A DNA stretch of 64,000 nt. Origin: an uncultured Saccharospirillaceae bacterium. Its GTDB lineage: Bacteria > Pseudomonadota > Gammaproteobacteria > Pseudomonadales > Natronospirillaceae. A program made the position numbers and the translations under genes. This document shows positions 52,550-62,254 of the stretch, one piece after another. The notes under the pieces are model-generated. The model did no database searches. It saw only the letters and a list, made by a program, of their open reading frames with translations, and had not been told where the DNA came from. The stretch lies in the NCBI GenBank assembly GCA_913063165.1, contig CAJXZL010000006.1:1-64000 (forward strand). The letters are read 5' to 3'. Numbering within the stretch: the first letter of the stretch is position 1; the number at the start of each line of letters is the position of its first letter.

Positions 52550-53803
52550 TCAAAATCGTTGGGCCAGGAAAGGGTCCAAGGCAATTTCAGTTGGCCTATT
52601 AAATACCAACTGTTCAATTAGCCGCGCTGTGATCGGGCCTAATGTTATACCCAAATGCTGATGCCCAAAACCAAGAATCACATTCTTTAGTGCAGGCGAC
52701 CGCCCAATGACTGGCAGAGAATCGGGCAGTGATGGCCGATTGCCCATCCAAATGCTTTGTTCTCTCACATCTATTCCTGGTGCAAATTGCTTTACCAAGG
52801 GCAGTAAATGACGGTGCAGCACATAATTAGGTTTTGCGTCAGTTTTTGCCAATTCCACCTGTCCCGTCATACGGATACCCTCTGTCATGGGGCATAGCAG
52901 AAAAGACCGTTCGCCAAAGGCGACTGGACGCTTGAAGCCGCCAACCTCAAGGGATGGCAGCATAATGTGATAGCCTCGTTCAGCAATGAGGGGTAGGGTG
53001 CGGGACACACCGCATTGGGTCGCTAGTCCCTTGGACCATACCCCCGCGGTAATGATGTACTGATCAGCAAAGTAATTTCGGTCGTTAGACTTTACCGATT
53101 GGCACATACGTCCGGACGGATCGGTCACCACCGTGGTGATGCGGTCTTGAATAATCTGACCGCCAGCTGCGGCAAACAAATCGGCTAAACCAGATACCAC
53201 CGCATGCGGGTTACTGAGACTAAGTGCATCGTTCTGCAGCGATCCGCCCACAAAACAACGTGCCAGATCAGGCTCAAGGTCTGCAACGAGCTCAGCAGAA
53301 AGCACATCAATGTCTATTCCCTGTGAGCGCATAAAGGCCACTTCTTTTTTATGCTCAATGAACATTTTTTGGGTTTCAAAAACGTGTAGCCAACCCGTGG
53401 TTCGGACAAACCGGTCTAGCTCTGTGCCAGCAATAAGATCCTGCCATCCATCGACAGCCAATCTTGATAGGGAGTGCAGGTTTTTTCCATTGGCTTCAGC
53501 CCGCTTTGGTAAGGCCTCGAAAGCAAATTTCATTAGCCAAGGGAGGGTAGTGGGGAGTTGTGACCACTGAATCGATAGCGGACCGGTCTTTTCAAACAGC
53601 ATCTGGGGTACTTTTTTGAAAATACCGGGCTGTGCGTTGGCCGAGCAATAGCCCTGCGCGATCAGGCCGGCATTGCCAAATGAGGTTTCCATACCTGGTG
53701 GTTTTGGGTCAATAAGGGTGACTTTGCATCCTTTTCGCTGCAACCTGAGTGCAGTACTGACGCCTACAATGCCAGCCCCAATAACCACTATTTTATATGA
53801 CAT
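52550..53803 (-). CDS. FAD-dependent oxidoreductase, D-amino acid dehydrogenase-like
   Basis: The 417-residue protein starts with the FAD-binding motif VIGAGIVGVSTALRLQRKG and has the DadA-type layout, including FGNAGLIAQGYCSANAQPGI, ITAGVWSKGLA and a C-terminal GFGHQHLGITLGPITARLIE. DadA enzymes oxidise D-amino acids and pass electrons to the respiratory chain; the true substrate here is unknown. It may form a unit with the GFA gene 29 bases upstream. Confidence 0.85.
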   Translation of the reverse strand: MSYKIVVIGAGIVGVSTALRLQRKGCKVTLIDPKPPGMETSFGNAGLIAQGYCSANAQPGIFKKVPQMLFEKTGPLSIQWSQLPTTLPWLMKFAFEALPKRAEANGKNLHSLSRLAVDGWQDLIAGTELDRFVRTTGWLHVFETQKMFIEHKKEVAFMRSQGIDIDVLSAELVADLEPDLARCFVGGSLQNDALSLSNPHAVVSGLADLFAAAGGQIIQDRITTVVTDPSGRMCQSVKSNDRNYFADQYIITAGVWSKGLATQCGVSRTLPLIAERGYHIMLPSLEVGGFKRPVAFGERSFLLCPMTEGIRMTGQVELAKTDAKPNYVLHRHLLPLVKQFAPGIDVREQSIWMGNRPSLPDSLPVIGRSPALKNVILGFGHQHLGITLGPITARLIEQLVFNRPTEIALDPFLAQRF

Positions 53804-53832
53804 CATGATCTCCGTGCGATGCCCTTGTTGAC

Positions 53833-54186
53833 CTACAGTGCTTTGCCGTTAAAAACCGTTGTGGGCAACGAGAAAGCGTCTACTGAATCAACGCATCCAA
53901 TGTTGACTCGGCAATGCCCCGGCATGCGCATGGTTTCGTGAAACGTATAGATACCGCATGTCTTACAAAAATAATGTTTGGCTACGGAGGTTCCAAATTG
54001 ATAGGTGGCCATGGCGTCATTTTTAATCGTCGTTTTGATGTCTTCAAATGCCACAGTAAATGGTGTCATTAAGGCACCTTTGCGTTTACAGAGCGAACAA
54101 TTGCAGTGCAACCCCTTATCGATAGCTGGACCATCAAATGTAAATGCAATGTCACCGCAGTGACAGCTTCCATGGTAAGTCTGCAT
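53833..54186 (-). CDS. GFA-family zinc-binding protein
   Basis: The 117-residue product has the zinc pattern of the GFA (glutathione-dependent formaldehyde-activating) family: C8 and C10 (GSCHCGD), C28, C30 and C33 (HCNCSLCKR), and C74 and C77 (FCKTCGIYTFH). Most family members have unknown activity, and no formaldehyde gene is nearby. The ATG at 54186 matches the family start. The frame continues upstream with a low-complexity Lys/Gln run that I do not include. Confidence 0.85.
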   Translation of the reverse strand: MQTYHGSCHCGDIAFTFDGPAIDKGLHCNCSLCKRKGALMTPFTVAFEDIKTTIKNDAMATYQFGTSVAKHYFCKTCGIYTFHETMRMPGHCRVNIGCVDSVDAFSLPTTVFNGKAL

Positions 54187-54350
54187 ACGCTTGCCTCTAT
54201 TTTGTTTTTGTTTTTGTTTATCCATCAATCTGAATCAGAATCTGTTATTGCACCATTAAAATCAAGTGCGTTTTTTGAAATTGTTACACACTTCCAGCAT
54301 GAGACGGTTTATAGTCTAGGGCGCATAAAATATCCCAACGGTGAACGAAT

Positions 54351-54986
54351 ATGACTAAGGCACCAACGACTGTTCGACTCTATTATGTCCACGATCCTAT
54401 GTGCAGTTGGTGTTGGGGATATCGGCCTACGTGGGAAGCGATAAAAGCTGCTTTACCCTCAGATATTGAAGTGGTTTATGTTGTGGGCGGGCTCGCACCA
54501 GATTCAGACAGTCCCATGCCTGAAACCATGGCGTCGGGACTTCAATCTACTTGGCATCGTATTGAAGCCATGTTGGGCACTCCCTTTAATCATGCATTTT
54601 GGACGGAAAATACCCCTAGGCGATCAACCTACCCAGCCTGCCGGTCAGTGATCGCGGCTGAAGCCATTGCGGGTAAGGGTGTAGAGATGATTGTTGCTGT
54701 GCAACAGGGCTATTATTTGCATGCGAAAAACCCGTCAAATCTGTCGGTGCTATCGGACATGGCCAATAGCATCGGCGTAGACGGTGATCGTTTATTAGAG
54801 TGGATGCGCGTACCAGAGCATGAGCAACGCTTTCAGCAAGAGCTGGCGTTTGCCCATTCATTGCCAATTTCAGGCTTTCCATCGTTGGTTTTAGAGGTGG
54901 ATGGTCTGCGGTATCCCATCGCGTTAGATTACCAAGTGCCGCAGGTAGCCTTGGATGATATCAAACGCGTACGTGCCGACTATTAA
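54351..54986 (+). CDS. DsbA-family thioredoxin-like protein
   Basis: The 211-residue protein has an N-terminal CSWC redox motif (C18, C21 in DPMCSWCWGYRPTW) and the helical insertion of the DsbA/FrnE group. The cis-proline strand is in ISGFPSLVLEVDG. No signal peptide is present, so it is probably cytosolic, like FrnE-type disulfide oxidoreductases. It is convergent with the MFS gene, with 7 bases between. Confidence 0.85.
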   Translation: MTKAPTTVRLYYVHDPMCSWCWGYRPTWEAIKAALPSDIEVVYVVGGLAPDSDSPMPETMASGLQSTWHRIEAMLGTPFNHAFWTENTPRRSTYPACRSVIAAEAIAGKGVEMIVAVQQGYYLHAKNPSNLSVLSDMANSIGVDGDRLLEWMRVPEHEQRFQQELAFAHSLPISGFPSLVLEVDGLRYPIALDYQVPQVALDDIKRVRADY

Positions 54987-54993
54987 TGCTGGG

Positions 54994-56280
54994 TTAAGAC
55001 GGTTTCACTGTAAATCGCTTGAATCTTACCGACCCGTGCGCCCACAGCGCAGCCACTATCTGCAGGCCGATGACGCATAAAAAAGCCGTTTGAAAGGCAT
55101 CCAAGGGATATTGGTCAAGGCTGTTTTTACCCCATAGGTTTATGATCGCCCCCATCCCCCATTGCAACGCAAAAGACATCACAAAGATGAGCAAATTGTA
55201 ACTGGTGGTGACCATGCCACTGTTGTGTTTGGGATAGTGTGTTACCAGACCGGCAAATACCAAGGTTCCCGAGGTGCCAAAAAAGCCAAACAAAAGCCAC
55301 AACCAACTCTGGTTAAGACTGGGGACCAAGAACAATGTTGCTTGGATTCCGATGAATATCCAGGCGCCAATTTGACTGAGGGTAATGGTGCTTATCCCGC
55401 GAATTTGTAGCCAGGTACTGAGTTTACCTAAGGTCAAAAACCCCAGCATCATGCCAAAAGATGAATAGAACAGCAGCTCAGACAGGTGTTGAGAGTTCAA
55501 ACCAACGCCTTGTTGTAACCAGGGGCCAGCCCAAAGCCCTTGTATTGATGCGAAACTGGCTTGGGACAATACTGAAAACGGCACAATGGACAAAAATAAC
55601 GGTGACTTAAAAACGGCGGATGTGCCTTTCATTGCTGCTTTGAAACTCGGTTGTGCTGTAGCACCCGATGGTGGCGTTAAATCAAATGAGGGTACGCGGT
55701 ATCGAATAACGACACTGGCCACGACTGTGAGGATGGCCAATCCCATAAACAAACCACGCCAACCCAAGGCCTCCAAAGCGAGCGCTGAGGGTGTTGTCGC
55801 CAACAACGCACCCAGGCCACCGGCTGCCAGTTGCATGCCATTGGCAAAGGGGAGTTGATCGGTAGGCAGTTTGATAACAAAGGCTTTAAATGCGGCCATA
55901 AGGCACGCCGATACGCCCAAGCCAATGAGTGCGCGACCTATCAGAAGTCCCGTCATTCCGGTGCTCATTGAAAAGACTGCGGCGCCAACAGCCGCAATGA
56001 GCAGCAATCTAGATGTAATCACATGAGGCTGATAACGATCCAATAGGGCTCCGAGCGGAATTTGAAATGCAGCAAATGCAATAAAATAGGCACTGCTTAT
56101 CAATCCGAGTTCAGAGGCGCTCAAGTCAATGTCTTTCAAAATAGCAGGTGCCGCAACCGCATTGACGATGCGAAAGAGATACGAAACCAAATAGCCCAAT
56201 GCAAAAGGCAATATCAACTTGATGTAACGAGAGAACGGTGTTTTTGGGCTCTGGTTATCGACTGGTGGCGATGCTTGCAT
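54994..56280 (-). CDS. Major facilitator superfamily transporter
   Basis: The 428-residue protein has about 12 predicted helices. An MFS motif A-like stretch is seen in IPLGALLDRYQPHVITSR after helix 2. The two halves are separated by a cytosolic loop near residues 205-225. The substrate is unknown. It ends 7 bases from the convergent DsbA-family gene. Confidence 0.88.
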   Translation of the reverse strand: MQASPPVDNQSPKTPFSRYIKLILPFALGYLVSYLFRIVNAVAAPAILKDIDLSASELGLISSAYFIAFAAFQIPLGALLDRYQPHVITSRLLLIAAVGAAVFSMSTGMTGLLIGRALIGLGVSACLMAAFKAFVIKLPTDQLPFANGMQLAAGGLGALLATTPSALALEALGWRGLFMGLAILTVVASVVIRYRVPSFDLTPPSGATAQPSFKAAMKGTSAVFKSPLFLSIVPFSVLSQASFASIQGLWAGPWLQQGVGLNSQHLSELLFYSSFGMMLGFLTLGKLSTWLQIRGISTITLSQIGAWIFIGIQATLFLVPSLNQSWLWLLFGFFGTSGTLVFAGLVTHYPKHNSGMVTTSYNLLIFVMSFALQWGMGAIINLWGKNSLDQYPLDAFQTAFLCVIGLQIVAALWAHGSVRFKRFTVKPS

Positions 56281-56563
56281 GTGGCGTTCTCAGGTTTGTG
56301 TGGTGCAGCCTCAAGCCTGTCTACTGAGCTGCTGTGTGCAAGTCTGCAGGCACAAATGCGCCATTGATATGCCATGATTTTGCGTAACATCCTATTCGGT
56401 TTGGGCAGGGGATTCAATTCTGAATGCACTGAGCTGCACCGAGAGTATTCAATACACAAATCCTGTGTGGATGACTGGTGATAAGGTCGGTTAACCGTTA
56501 GTATGTTTCGGTGCTTTTATATCGCTCATTTGCTGTGGCAAACGTCATCAAGGACATCAAAAC
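56281..56563. promoter_or_regulatory. Divergent intergenic region, MFS and EamA genes
   Basis: These 283 bases must contain promoters for both neighbours. I find no strong match to a consensus, and no gene. Confidence 0.3.
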
Positions 56564-57469
56564 ATGCAATCAAGGTTACTCCTCACTGCCTTTCTTTTTG
56601 CCCTCGGTGCGAATTTTTTCTGGGCTGGTAATGCTGTCGTAGGCAAACTCGTTGCTACTACAGTGCCTGCTTTTTCCCTCAATTTTTGGCGATGGGTTAT
56701 CGCATTTTTGATTCTGCTACCGTTTGCTGGTCGACAGTTTATGCGGCACCGTCAATCGTTGTGGCAACTCAAGGGTTTAATAGCCTTATTGGCATTGCTC
56801 AGTGTTACGCTCTATAACGCGATGCAGTATTTGGCCTTGCATACGACCAGTCCGGGTAACGTGGGCATTGTGACTGCCACCATGCCGATGTTTATTTTGT
56901 TCTTATCGTTTCTCATTAACGGCACCACCATTCATGTTAAGGATGTTATCGGTATGTCACTGGCGCTCACCGGTATCATTTTTATGATGGTCTTTAGTGG
57001 GAAGTCGTTTTCAGGACCCAATGTCGGCGACATGGTGATGTTGTTTGCCGTTTTGGCATTTGCTGTGTATTCGGTAAAACTCAAACAGGTGCCGCACCAT
57101 ATTCCTACCCCTGCACTGTTGCTGTCGCTGATAGGTATTGGGGTTGCGTTTTCCTTGCCTTTTTACATCTGGGATTTGGCCCAAGGCAATACTGTAGATT
57201 GGTTTGCGGGTAATACGCCTTGGGCGTTAGGCTATGTCGCCATTTTCCCGTCACTTGGTAGCTATTTCTTATGGAATATAGCAGTCAAGCGCGGTGGGCC
57301 AATGGTGACTGCGACCGCCATTAATATGCTGCCGGTTTTTGCTTTGTTTTTATCCTACGTTTTTCTGGATACGGGCATTTTAATCGAGCAGATCATTGCG
57401 ATGCTGTTGGTGTTTACTGGCACCATGGTGTCGCTGTTTATGCCGCAAAGACAGTCCGCGGCAGTGTAG
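56564..57469 (+). CDS. DMT/EamA family transporter
   Basis: The 301-residue protein has ten predicted helices in two EamA repeats (about residues 10-140 and 150-295), with the typical GANFFWAGNAVVGK start and ALTGIIFMM. The family exports metabolites or amino acids. The substrate is unknown. Confidence 0.9.
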   Translation: MQSRLLLTAFLFALGANFFWAGNAVVGKLVATTVPAFSLNFWRWVIAFLILLPFAGRQFMRHRQSLWQLKGLIALLALLSVTLYNAMQYLALHTTSPGNVGIVTATMPMFILFLSFLINGTTIHVKDVIGMSLALTGIIFMMVFSGKSFSGPNVGDMVMLFAVLAFAVYSVKLKQVPHHIPTPALLLSLIGIGVAFSLPFYIWDLAQGNTVDWFAGNTPWALGYVAIFPSLGSYFLWNIAVKRGGPMVTATAINMLPVFALFLSYVFLDTGILIEQIIAMLLVFTGTMVSLFMPQRQSAAV

Positions 57470-57484
57470 CCTCAGATATAAGAC

Positions 57485-57516
57485 AAAAAAAATGGTGGCC
57501 AAGGCCACCATTTTTT
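57485..57516. terminator. Bidirectional rho-independent terminator
   Basis: The stem AAAATGGTGGCC / GGCCACCATTTT, with a 2-base centre (AA) and A and T flanks, lies between the convergent EamA and TRAP binding-protein genes. Confidence 0.9.
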
Positions 57517-57528
57517 GTGCTTTAACGA

Positions 57529-58611
57529 TTAACTGTCAGCACGTGCATTCAAGTAAGCACGCTCAGATACGTCATGCCACTTGATGGCTTGCGCACGGAA
57601 CTTATTGAATGACTCAAATACGCGCTTGCTCATGTCATCGTTAGCCGCAGTTTCCTTCAAGACTTCTTCAGAAGCTTTGCGGATGTCTTTCAGTACGACA
57701 TCTGGAAGGCGACGTAACTGTACATTGTGCTCATTAACCAAAGTTTCTAGTGCAGCGTTGTTACGCGCAGTGAACTCAGCCAACATGTCTTGGTTAGCAA
57801 CGCGAATGGCATTACGAACGATAGCCTGCAAGTGCTTAGGCAACTCTTCAAGTGCGGCTTTGTTGATCATGCACTCAAGGGTTGTACCTGGCTCATGCCA
57901 ACCTGGATAGTAGTAGAACTTCGCTACTTTGTGCAGGCCGAAAGCCATGTCGTTATATGGACCTACCCATTCAGTTGCGTCGATAGCACCTGACTGCAAT
58001 GCTGGGGCAATTTCGCCACCAGGCAAGCCAACAGGTGTGCCGCCTAGCTTTTTCAGAACGTCGCCGCCCAAGCCAGGTATACGCATTTTCAAACCTTTCA
58101 GGTCTGCACTGGTTTTGATTTCTTTGTTAAACCAACCAGCCATCTGAACACCGGTGTTACCCGCTGCGCCAGGAACCAAACCATACTTGGCATATTCTTC
58201 TTCCCATAGCTCCATACCGCCGCCATGGTACAACCAGCTATTCATTTCCTGTGCGTTCAGACCAAAAGGTACGGCAGCAAAGAACTGAGAAGCAACTGTT
58301 TTACCCTTCCAGTAATACGCAGCACCATGGCCCAACTGTGCAGTACCCTGAGATACGGCATCAAAGGTTTCCATTGCAGGAACCAATTCACCAGCACCAT
58401 AAACTTTAACGTTTACTTCGCCATTGGTGAGTTCTGTGATTAAGTTGGCTAGGTAGGTTGCACCGGTGCCTAGTCCAGGGAAGTTAGCAGGCCAAGTGGT
58501 TACCATTTTCCAGTTGTATACTTTGTGATTTGTTGCGGCTGAAGCCAAAGAGCTTGCGCTCAATGCTGCTGCGCCTAGACCTATCGTCTTTATGACGTCA
58601 CGACGTTTCAT
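57529..58611 (-). CDS. TRAP transporter substrate-binding protein, TakP/DctP-like
   Basis: The 360-residue periplasmic protein has a Tat-like leader (MKRRDVIKTIGLGAAAL) ending around ASA. The mature part matches the alpha-keto-acid (TakP) branch of DctP: YNWKMVTTWPANFPGLG, GAGELVPAMETFDAV, the anion-binding arginine in KMRIPGLGGDVLK, and ATEWVGPYNDMAFGLHK. It captures an organic acid, perhaps as a Na+- or Ca2+-bound keto acid. It is divergent from the dctQM-like genes, 245 bases away, rather than in their operon. Confidence 0.9.
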   Translation of the reverse strand: MKRRDVIKTIGLGAAALSASSLASAATNHKVYNWKMVTTWPANFPGLGTGATYLANLITELTNGEVNVKVYGAGELVPAMETFDAVSQGTAQLGHGAAYYWKGKTVASQFFAAVPFGLNAQEMNSWLYHGGGMELWEEEYAKYGLVPGAAGNTGVQMAGWFNKEIKTSADLKGLKMRIPGLGGDVLKKLGGTPVGLPGGEIAPALQSGAIDATEWVGPYNDMAFGLHKVAKFYYYPGWHEPGTTLECMINKAALEELPKHLQAIVRNAIRVANQDMLAEFTARNNAALETLVNEHNVQLRRLPDVVLKDIRKASEEVLKETAANDDMSKRVFESFNKFRAQAIKWHDVSERAYLNARADS

Positions 58612-58856
58612 CGATTCTTCACTCCTAGATATTTGTTTTTGTTATTAAAACGCTCATTTAGCAAATGCGAAAACAGGTGTCACATTGCATTTGTGGTATA
58701 TAAATTAATTGATACTGGTCATAATGGCTAGAGATTTTTTGCATTTTGGAATCGGGCTCACATTAGGTAGACGTAATATTCGCAATAGATTGAGAATCAG
58801 GGGCTTCTTTGCCACAATGTCGCTGCATTTTCATTTAATAATAAGAAGGGTTAACA
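58612..58856. promoter_or_regulatory. Divergent control region of the TRAP system
   Basis: These 245 AT-rich bases lie between the divergent binding-protein and permease genes, so one regulator could control both. I see no clear operator. Confidence 0.35.
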
Positions 58857-59378
58857 ATGCGTACTGTGTTTAGCACTCTGTCTCGGTTGATTGATTCATT
58901 AAACGACAAGGTGGGTAATCTGGTTTCATGGCTGTGCTTCTCTATGGTCATCGTTACCTTTGGTGTGGTGGTAGCTAGATATGCTTTTAATGAAGGTAGC
59001 ATTATGGTCCAAGAAACCGTGATCTATATGTATGCCTTTGTGTTCATGTTAGGTGCTGGTTATACCTATTTGAATGAAGGTCATGTGCGGGTCGATATCT
59101 TTTTTAAAAACCGAACAAGGAAGCAGCAAGCCAAAATTAACATCTTAGGTAATCTTTTGCTGCTGCTACCAATGGTGTCAGCTATTTTTTGGTACAGCTT
59201 TCCCTATGTGAAGTTTTCTTGGAGTCTTTTTGAAGGATCAAAGGAGGCGGGTGGTTTTGACTATGTCTATTTATTAAAATCTGCCATCCCAGCGTTATGT
59301 ATCTTGTTAGGCCTGCAAGCCATTTCTGAGATCATTAAAAACTACAACAAAATGATCGGTAAAAAATCGACTTCTTAA
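58857..59378 (+). CDS. TRAP transporter small permease (DctQ-like)
   Basis: The 173-residue protein has four predicted membrane helices, typical of the Q subunit. Features are ARYAFNEGSIMVQE and LNEGHVRVDIFF, the family signature. It pairs with the large permease that starts 14 bases downstream. AAGG lies upstream of the ATG. Confidence 0.92.
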   Translation: MRTVFSTLSRLIDSLNDKVGNLVSWLCFSMVIVTFGVVVARYAFNEGSIMVQETVIYMYAFVFMLGAGYTYLNEGHVRVDIFFKNRTRKQQAKINILGNLLLLLPMVSAIFWYSFPYVKFSWSLFEGSKEAGGFDYVYLLKSAIPALCILLGLQAISEIIKNYNKMIGKKSTS

Positions 59379-59392
59379 TTTAGGAACCCACG

Positions 59393-60775
59393 ATGGAATA
59401 TATGTCGTTAGTGCTGTTCGTCGCTGTATGTTTGGTGATTATGATTGGTTTTCCAGTTGCATTTTCACTTGCAGGTACGTCGCTTATAGTTGCAGGTATT
59501 GGTTATCTTACTGGGACCTTTGATGTCTCGATGTTGGGCTCAATACCCAACCGTATTTATGGCATTATGACCAACGAAACCTTGTTGGCTGTGCCACTGT
59601 TTGTTTTTATGGGCGTGATGCTTGAAAAGGCTAAGATTGCTGAGGAATTACTCGACACCATGGCGTCCTTGTTCGGACCCATGCGAGGTGGCATGGGAAT
59701 ATCAGTAGTCATTGTCGGCATGCTACTGGCTGCCAGTACCGGTATTGTTGGTGCTACCGTGGTGACCATGGGTCTATTGTCGATGCCAGCGATGATCAAC
59801 CGTGGCTACGACAAAGGCTTGGCTGCTGGTGTGATTTGCGCATCCGGCACGCTCGGACAAATTATTCCGCCATCTATCGTTTTGGTAATCCTAGGCGATG
59901 TGATGAGTACGGCATTCCAGCAAGCGCAGTTGAAGCAGGGTATCTTCTCGCCTGAAACCGTATCTGTAACCGATTTGTTCTTGGGAGCCATTGGCCCAGG
60001 CATGATGTTGGTGAGTCTTTATATTCTGTACATTGTGGGATTGGCTATTTTCAAACCAAAAATGGTACCAGCTATGGACAAAGCCGACCGTGCTGAAATT
60101 GCTGCACAGGGCATGCTGTCTAATATCTTGAAGGTTCTAGCACCACCTTTGCTGATGATTGTCGCTGTATTGGGTTCAATTTTAGCCGGTGTTGCCACAC
60201 CAACTGAAGCGGCTTCGGTCGGTGCTGTGGGTGCGATGGTGTTGGCGCTGTCAAAACGCCAGTTGAATTTGAGTCGTATCAAAGAAGTGTCTTTGGCTAC
60301 ACTCGAAGTCACCAGCATGGTATTTGTCATCTTTATTGGTGCCTCAATATTTGCAGTGGTATTTCGTGGCTTCGGTGGCGATGATATGGTACATGACCTA
60401 CTCACCAGTATCCCTGGTGGCACATTTGGTGCGGTATTTGCGGTCATGGCAGTGATGTTCTTGTTGGGCTTTATTCTCGACTTTATTGAAATCACCCTAG
60501 TGGTTGTACCACTCGTAGGCCCAGTGTTGTTGATGATGGGTCTTGATCCAGTGTGGTTGGGCATCATGATTGCACTGAATCTGCAGACATCGTTTTTGAC
60601 CCCTCCGTTTGGATTCGCTTTGTTCTACTTACGCGGTGTTGCGCCAGAGTCGGTCACCACCGGCCGTATCTACAAAGGCGTTATTCCCTTTATCATCATT
60701 CAGGTGTTCGTGATCTTTATCTTGGCGATGTGGCCTGAACTTGCCACTTGGTTGCCACATAAAGTCTATGGCTAA
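59393..60775 (+). CDS. TRAP transporter large permease (DctM-like)
   Basis: The 460-residue protein has about 12-13 helices and the TRAP-M signature blocks VPLFVFMGVMLEKA, AASTGIVGATVVTMG, ASGTLGQIIPPSI and GVATPTEAASVGAVG. It drives Na+-coupled uptake of the substrate supplied by the binding protein. AGGA precedes the ATG. Confidence 0.94.
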   Translation: MEYMSLVLFVAVCLVIMIGFPVAFSLAGTSLIVAGIGYLTGTFDVSMLGSIPNRIYGIMTNETLLAVPLFVFMGVMLEKAKIAEELLDTMASLFGPMRGGMGISVVIVGMLLAASTGIVGATVVTMGLLSMPAMINRGYDKGLAAGVICASGTLGQIIPPSIVLVILGDVMSTAFQQAQLKQGIFSPETVSVTDLFLGAIGPGMMLVSLYILYIVGLAIFKPKMVPAMDKADRAEIAAQGMLSNILKVLAPPLLMIVAVLGSILAGVATPTEAASVGAVGAMVLALSKRQLNLSRIKEVSLATLEVTSMVFVIFIGASIFAVVFRGFGGDDMVHDLLTSIPGGTFGAVFAVMAVMFLLGFILDFIEITLVVVPLVGPVLLMMGLDPVWLGIMIALNLQTSFLTPPFGFALFYLRGVAPESVTTGRIYKGVIPFIIIQVFVIFILAMWPELATWLPHKVYG

Positions 60776-60799
60776 TATCGATTAGTCAATTAGAAGGGT

Positions 60800-60828
60800 A
60801 AAGTGGTCGCTGATGCGGCCACTTTTTA
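60800..60828 (+). terminator. Rho-independent terminator after the TRAP permease
   Basis: Stem arms AAAGTGG / CCACTTT, with partly paired inner bases, are followed by a T tail 25 bases after the stop. Confidence 0.75.
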
Positions 60829-60872
60829 TTTGTAGCTACCTATTTCCCTTTCCCTAATGGCAACGGCTCTCC

Positions 60873-62090
60873 ATGAATTTTTTAGATCGTACGCGGCAAT
60901 TCACACCCTTGGTTTGGGTCATCATTTTTGGTACGTTTTTAACCCGTACCACATTCTTCATGGTGTGGCCTTTTTTAGCGATCATTCTGTATGAGAAATT
61001 TGCGCTGTCACCCGCACGCATCGGGTTGATTCTCAGTATGTCAGGTGCGTCTGGAACCCTGTTGGGCTTTTGGATTGGCCATCTGTCGGATCGAATCGGT
61101 CGCAAACGCATCATGTTGGTGGGTACAGCTATCAATATGTTGGGGTTCTCCGTAATGGCCGTAGCGGATACTGTCCCCTTGTATACCACTGCCGTTATCT
61201 TGGTCGGCATGGCACGGGCGTTCCTTGAGGCGCCAGGTAAAGCATTGATTTCCGATGCATTGCCCGAGCGGTCTGTGCGCGAACTGGCCTTTCACCTGCG
61301 GTATTTTATGTTGAACGTGGGTGCCGCCATTGGTCCACTGGCCGGGTTAAAGCTCGGTTTAACTGCACAGCAACATACCTTTTGGATAACCGCCAGCACC
61401 TATTTGTTGTTGGGATTTGCGTTGACCTGGGCTTTTCGTCGATTTGTGTCGACCAATAAAACCACCTTGGTGGTCGAGCGATTCTCAGATACTGTACGGA
61501 TTTTACGATCGGACAAAGCCTTCTTGGCTTTGATAATCGCTAACTTATTCATCATGCTGACCTACTCGCAAATTGAAGCTACTCTGGTGCAGTACATTCA
61601 GTTGTTGCATTTTGCGGATGCGAAAGTGCTCTATACCTGGTTAATCACCACCAATGCGGTCACTATCGTGGTATGTCAGTTCCCCGTGTTGCGCCTTATT
61701 GAACGCTTTGAGCTGCACGTCAGGGTCATCATGGGTGTCACTCTGTTTGGCGTCGCATTTTCGGCCTTTGCTGTCATACCCGGGGATGCTACTTGGCTTT
61801 GGATTGCCAACATGGTCGTGCTCAGTGTGGGCGAAACCATTTTATTTCCAACCCTGAATATCCAAATAGATCGCATGGCACCCAGCCACTTAAAGGGAAG
61901 TTATTTTGGCGCTGCTGCGCTAGCAGGCTTTGGCTTTTCATTAGGACCCCTTGTGGGAGGGCTATTATTGGGCTATTTCCAATCAGGGGTTATTTGGTGG
62001 CTCTTTGGTGCGACACAGGTCGGCGTCATCCTGCTGTACTTGAAAGCGGTACGAGTTGCCCGTGTTGAAACGTCAGTTGGCCACATTTAA
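60873..62090 (+). CDS. Major facilitator superfamily transporter, MdtH-like
   Basis: The 405-residue protein has 12 predicted helices and motif A after helix 2 (GHLSDRIGRKRIMLVG). It resembles MdtH-type drug-efflux facilitators, including the ARAFLEAPGKALISDALP stretch. The substrate is not known. The ribosome site is weak. Confidence 0.88.
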   Translation: MNFLDRTRQFTPLVWVIIFGTFLTRTTFFMVWPFLAIILYEKFALSPARIGLILSMSGASGTLLGFWIGHLSDRIGRKRIMLVGTAINMLGFSVMAVADTVPLYTTAVILVGMARAFLEAPGKALISDALPERSVRELAFHLRYFMLNVGAAIGPLAGLKLGLTAQQHTFWITASTYLLLGFALTWAFRRFVSTNKTTLVVERFSDTVRILRSDKAFLALIIANLFIMLTYSQIEATLVQYIQLLHFADAKVLYTWLITTNAVTIVVCQFPVLRLIERFELHVRVIMGVTLFGVAFSAFAVIPGDATWLWIANMVVLSVGETILFPTLNIQIDRMAPSHLKGSYFGAAALAGFGFSLGPLVGGLLLGYFQSGVIWWLFGATQVGVILLYLKAVRVARVETSVGHI

Positions 62091-62254
62091 TGACAATCCA
62101 ACACCCTAATGTCGGTAGTCTCCTACTATTTTACGTTGGGAATAAATGGATGTATTCGTTATATTAGTAATCACTGTTTACTTGGCATTTTATTGATAGG
62201 TCAGCCGACACGATTTAGCCCATACAATTTAGCCCATAGGATAGAGGTATTACA

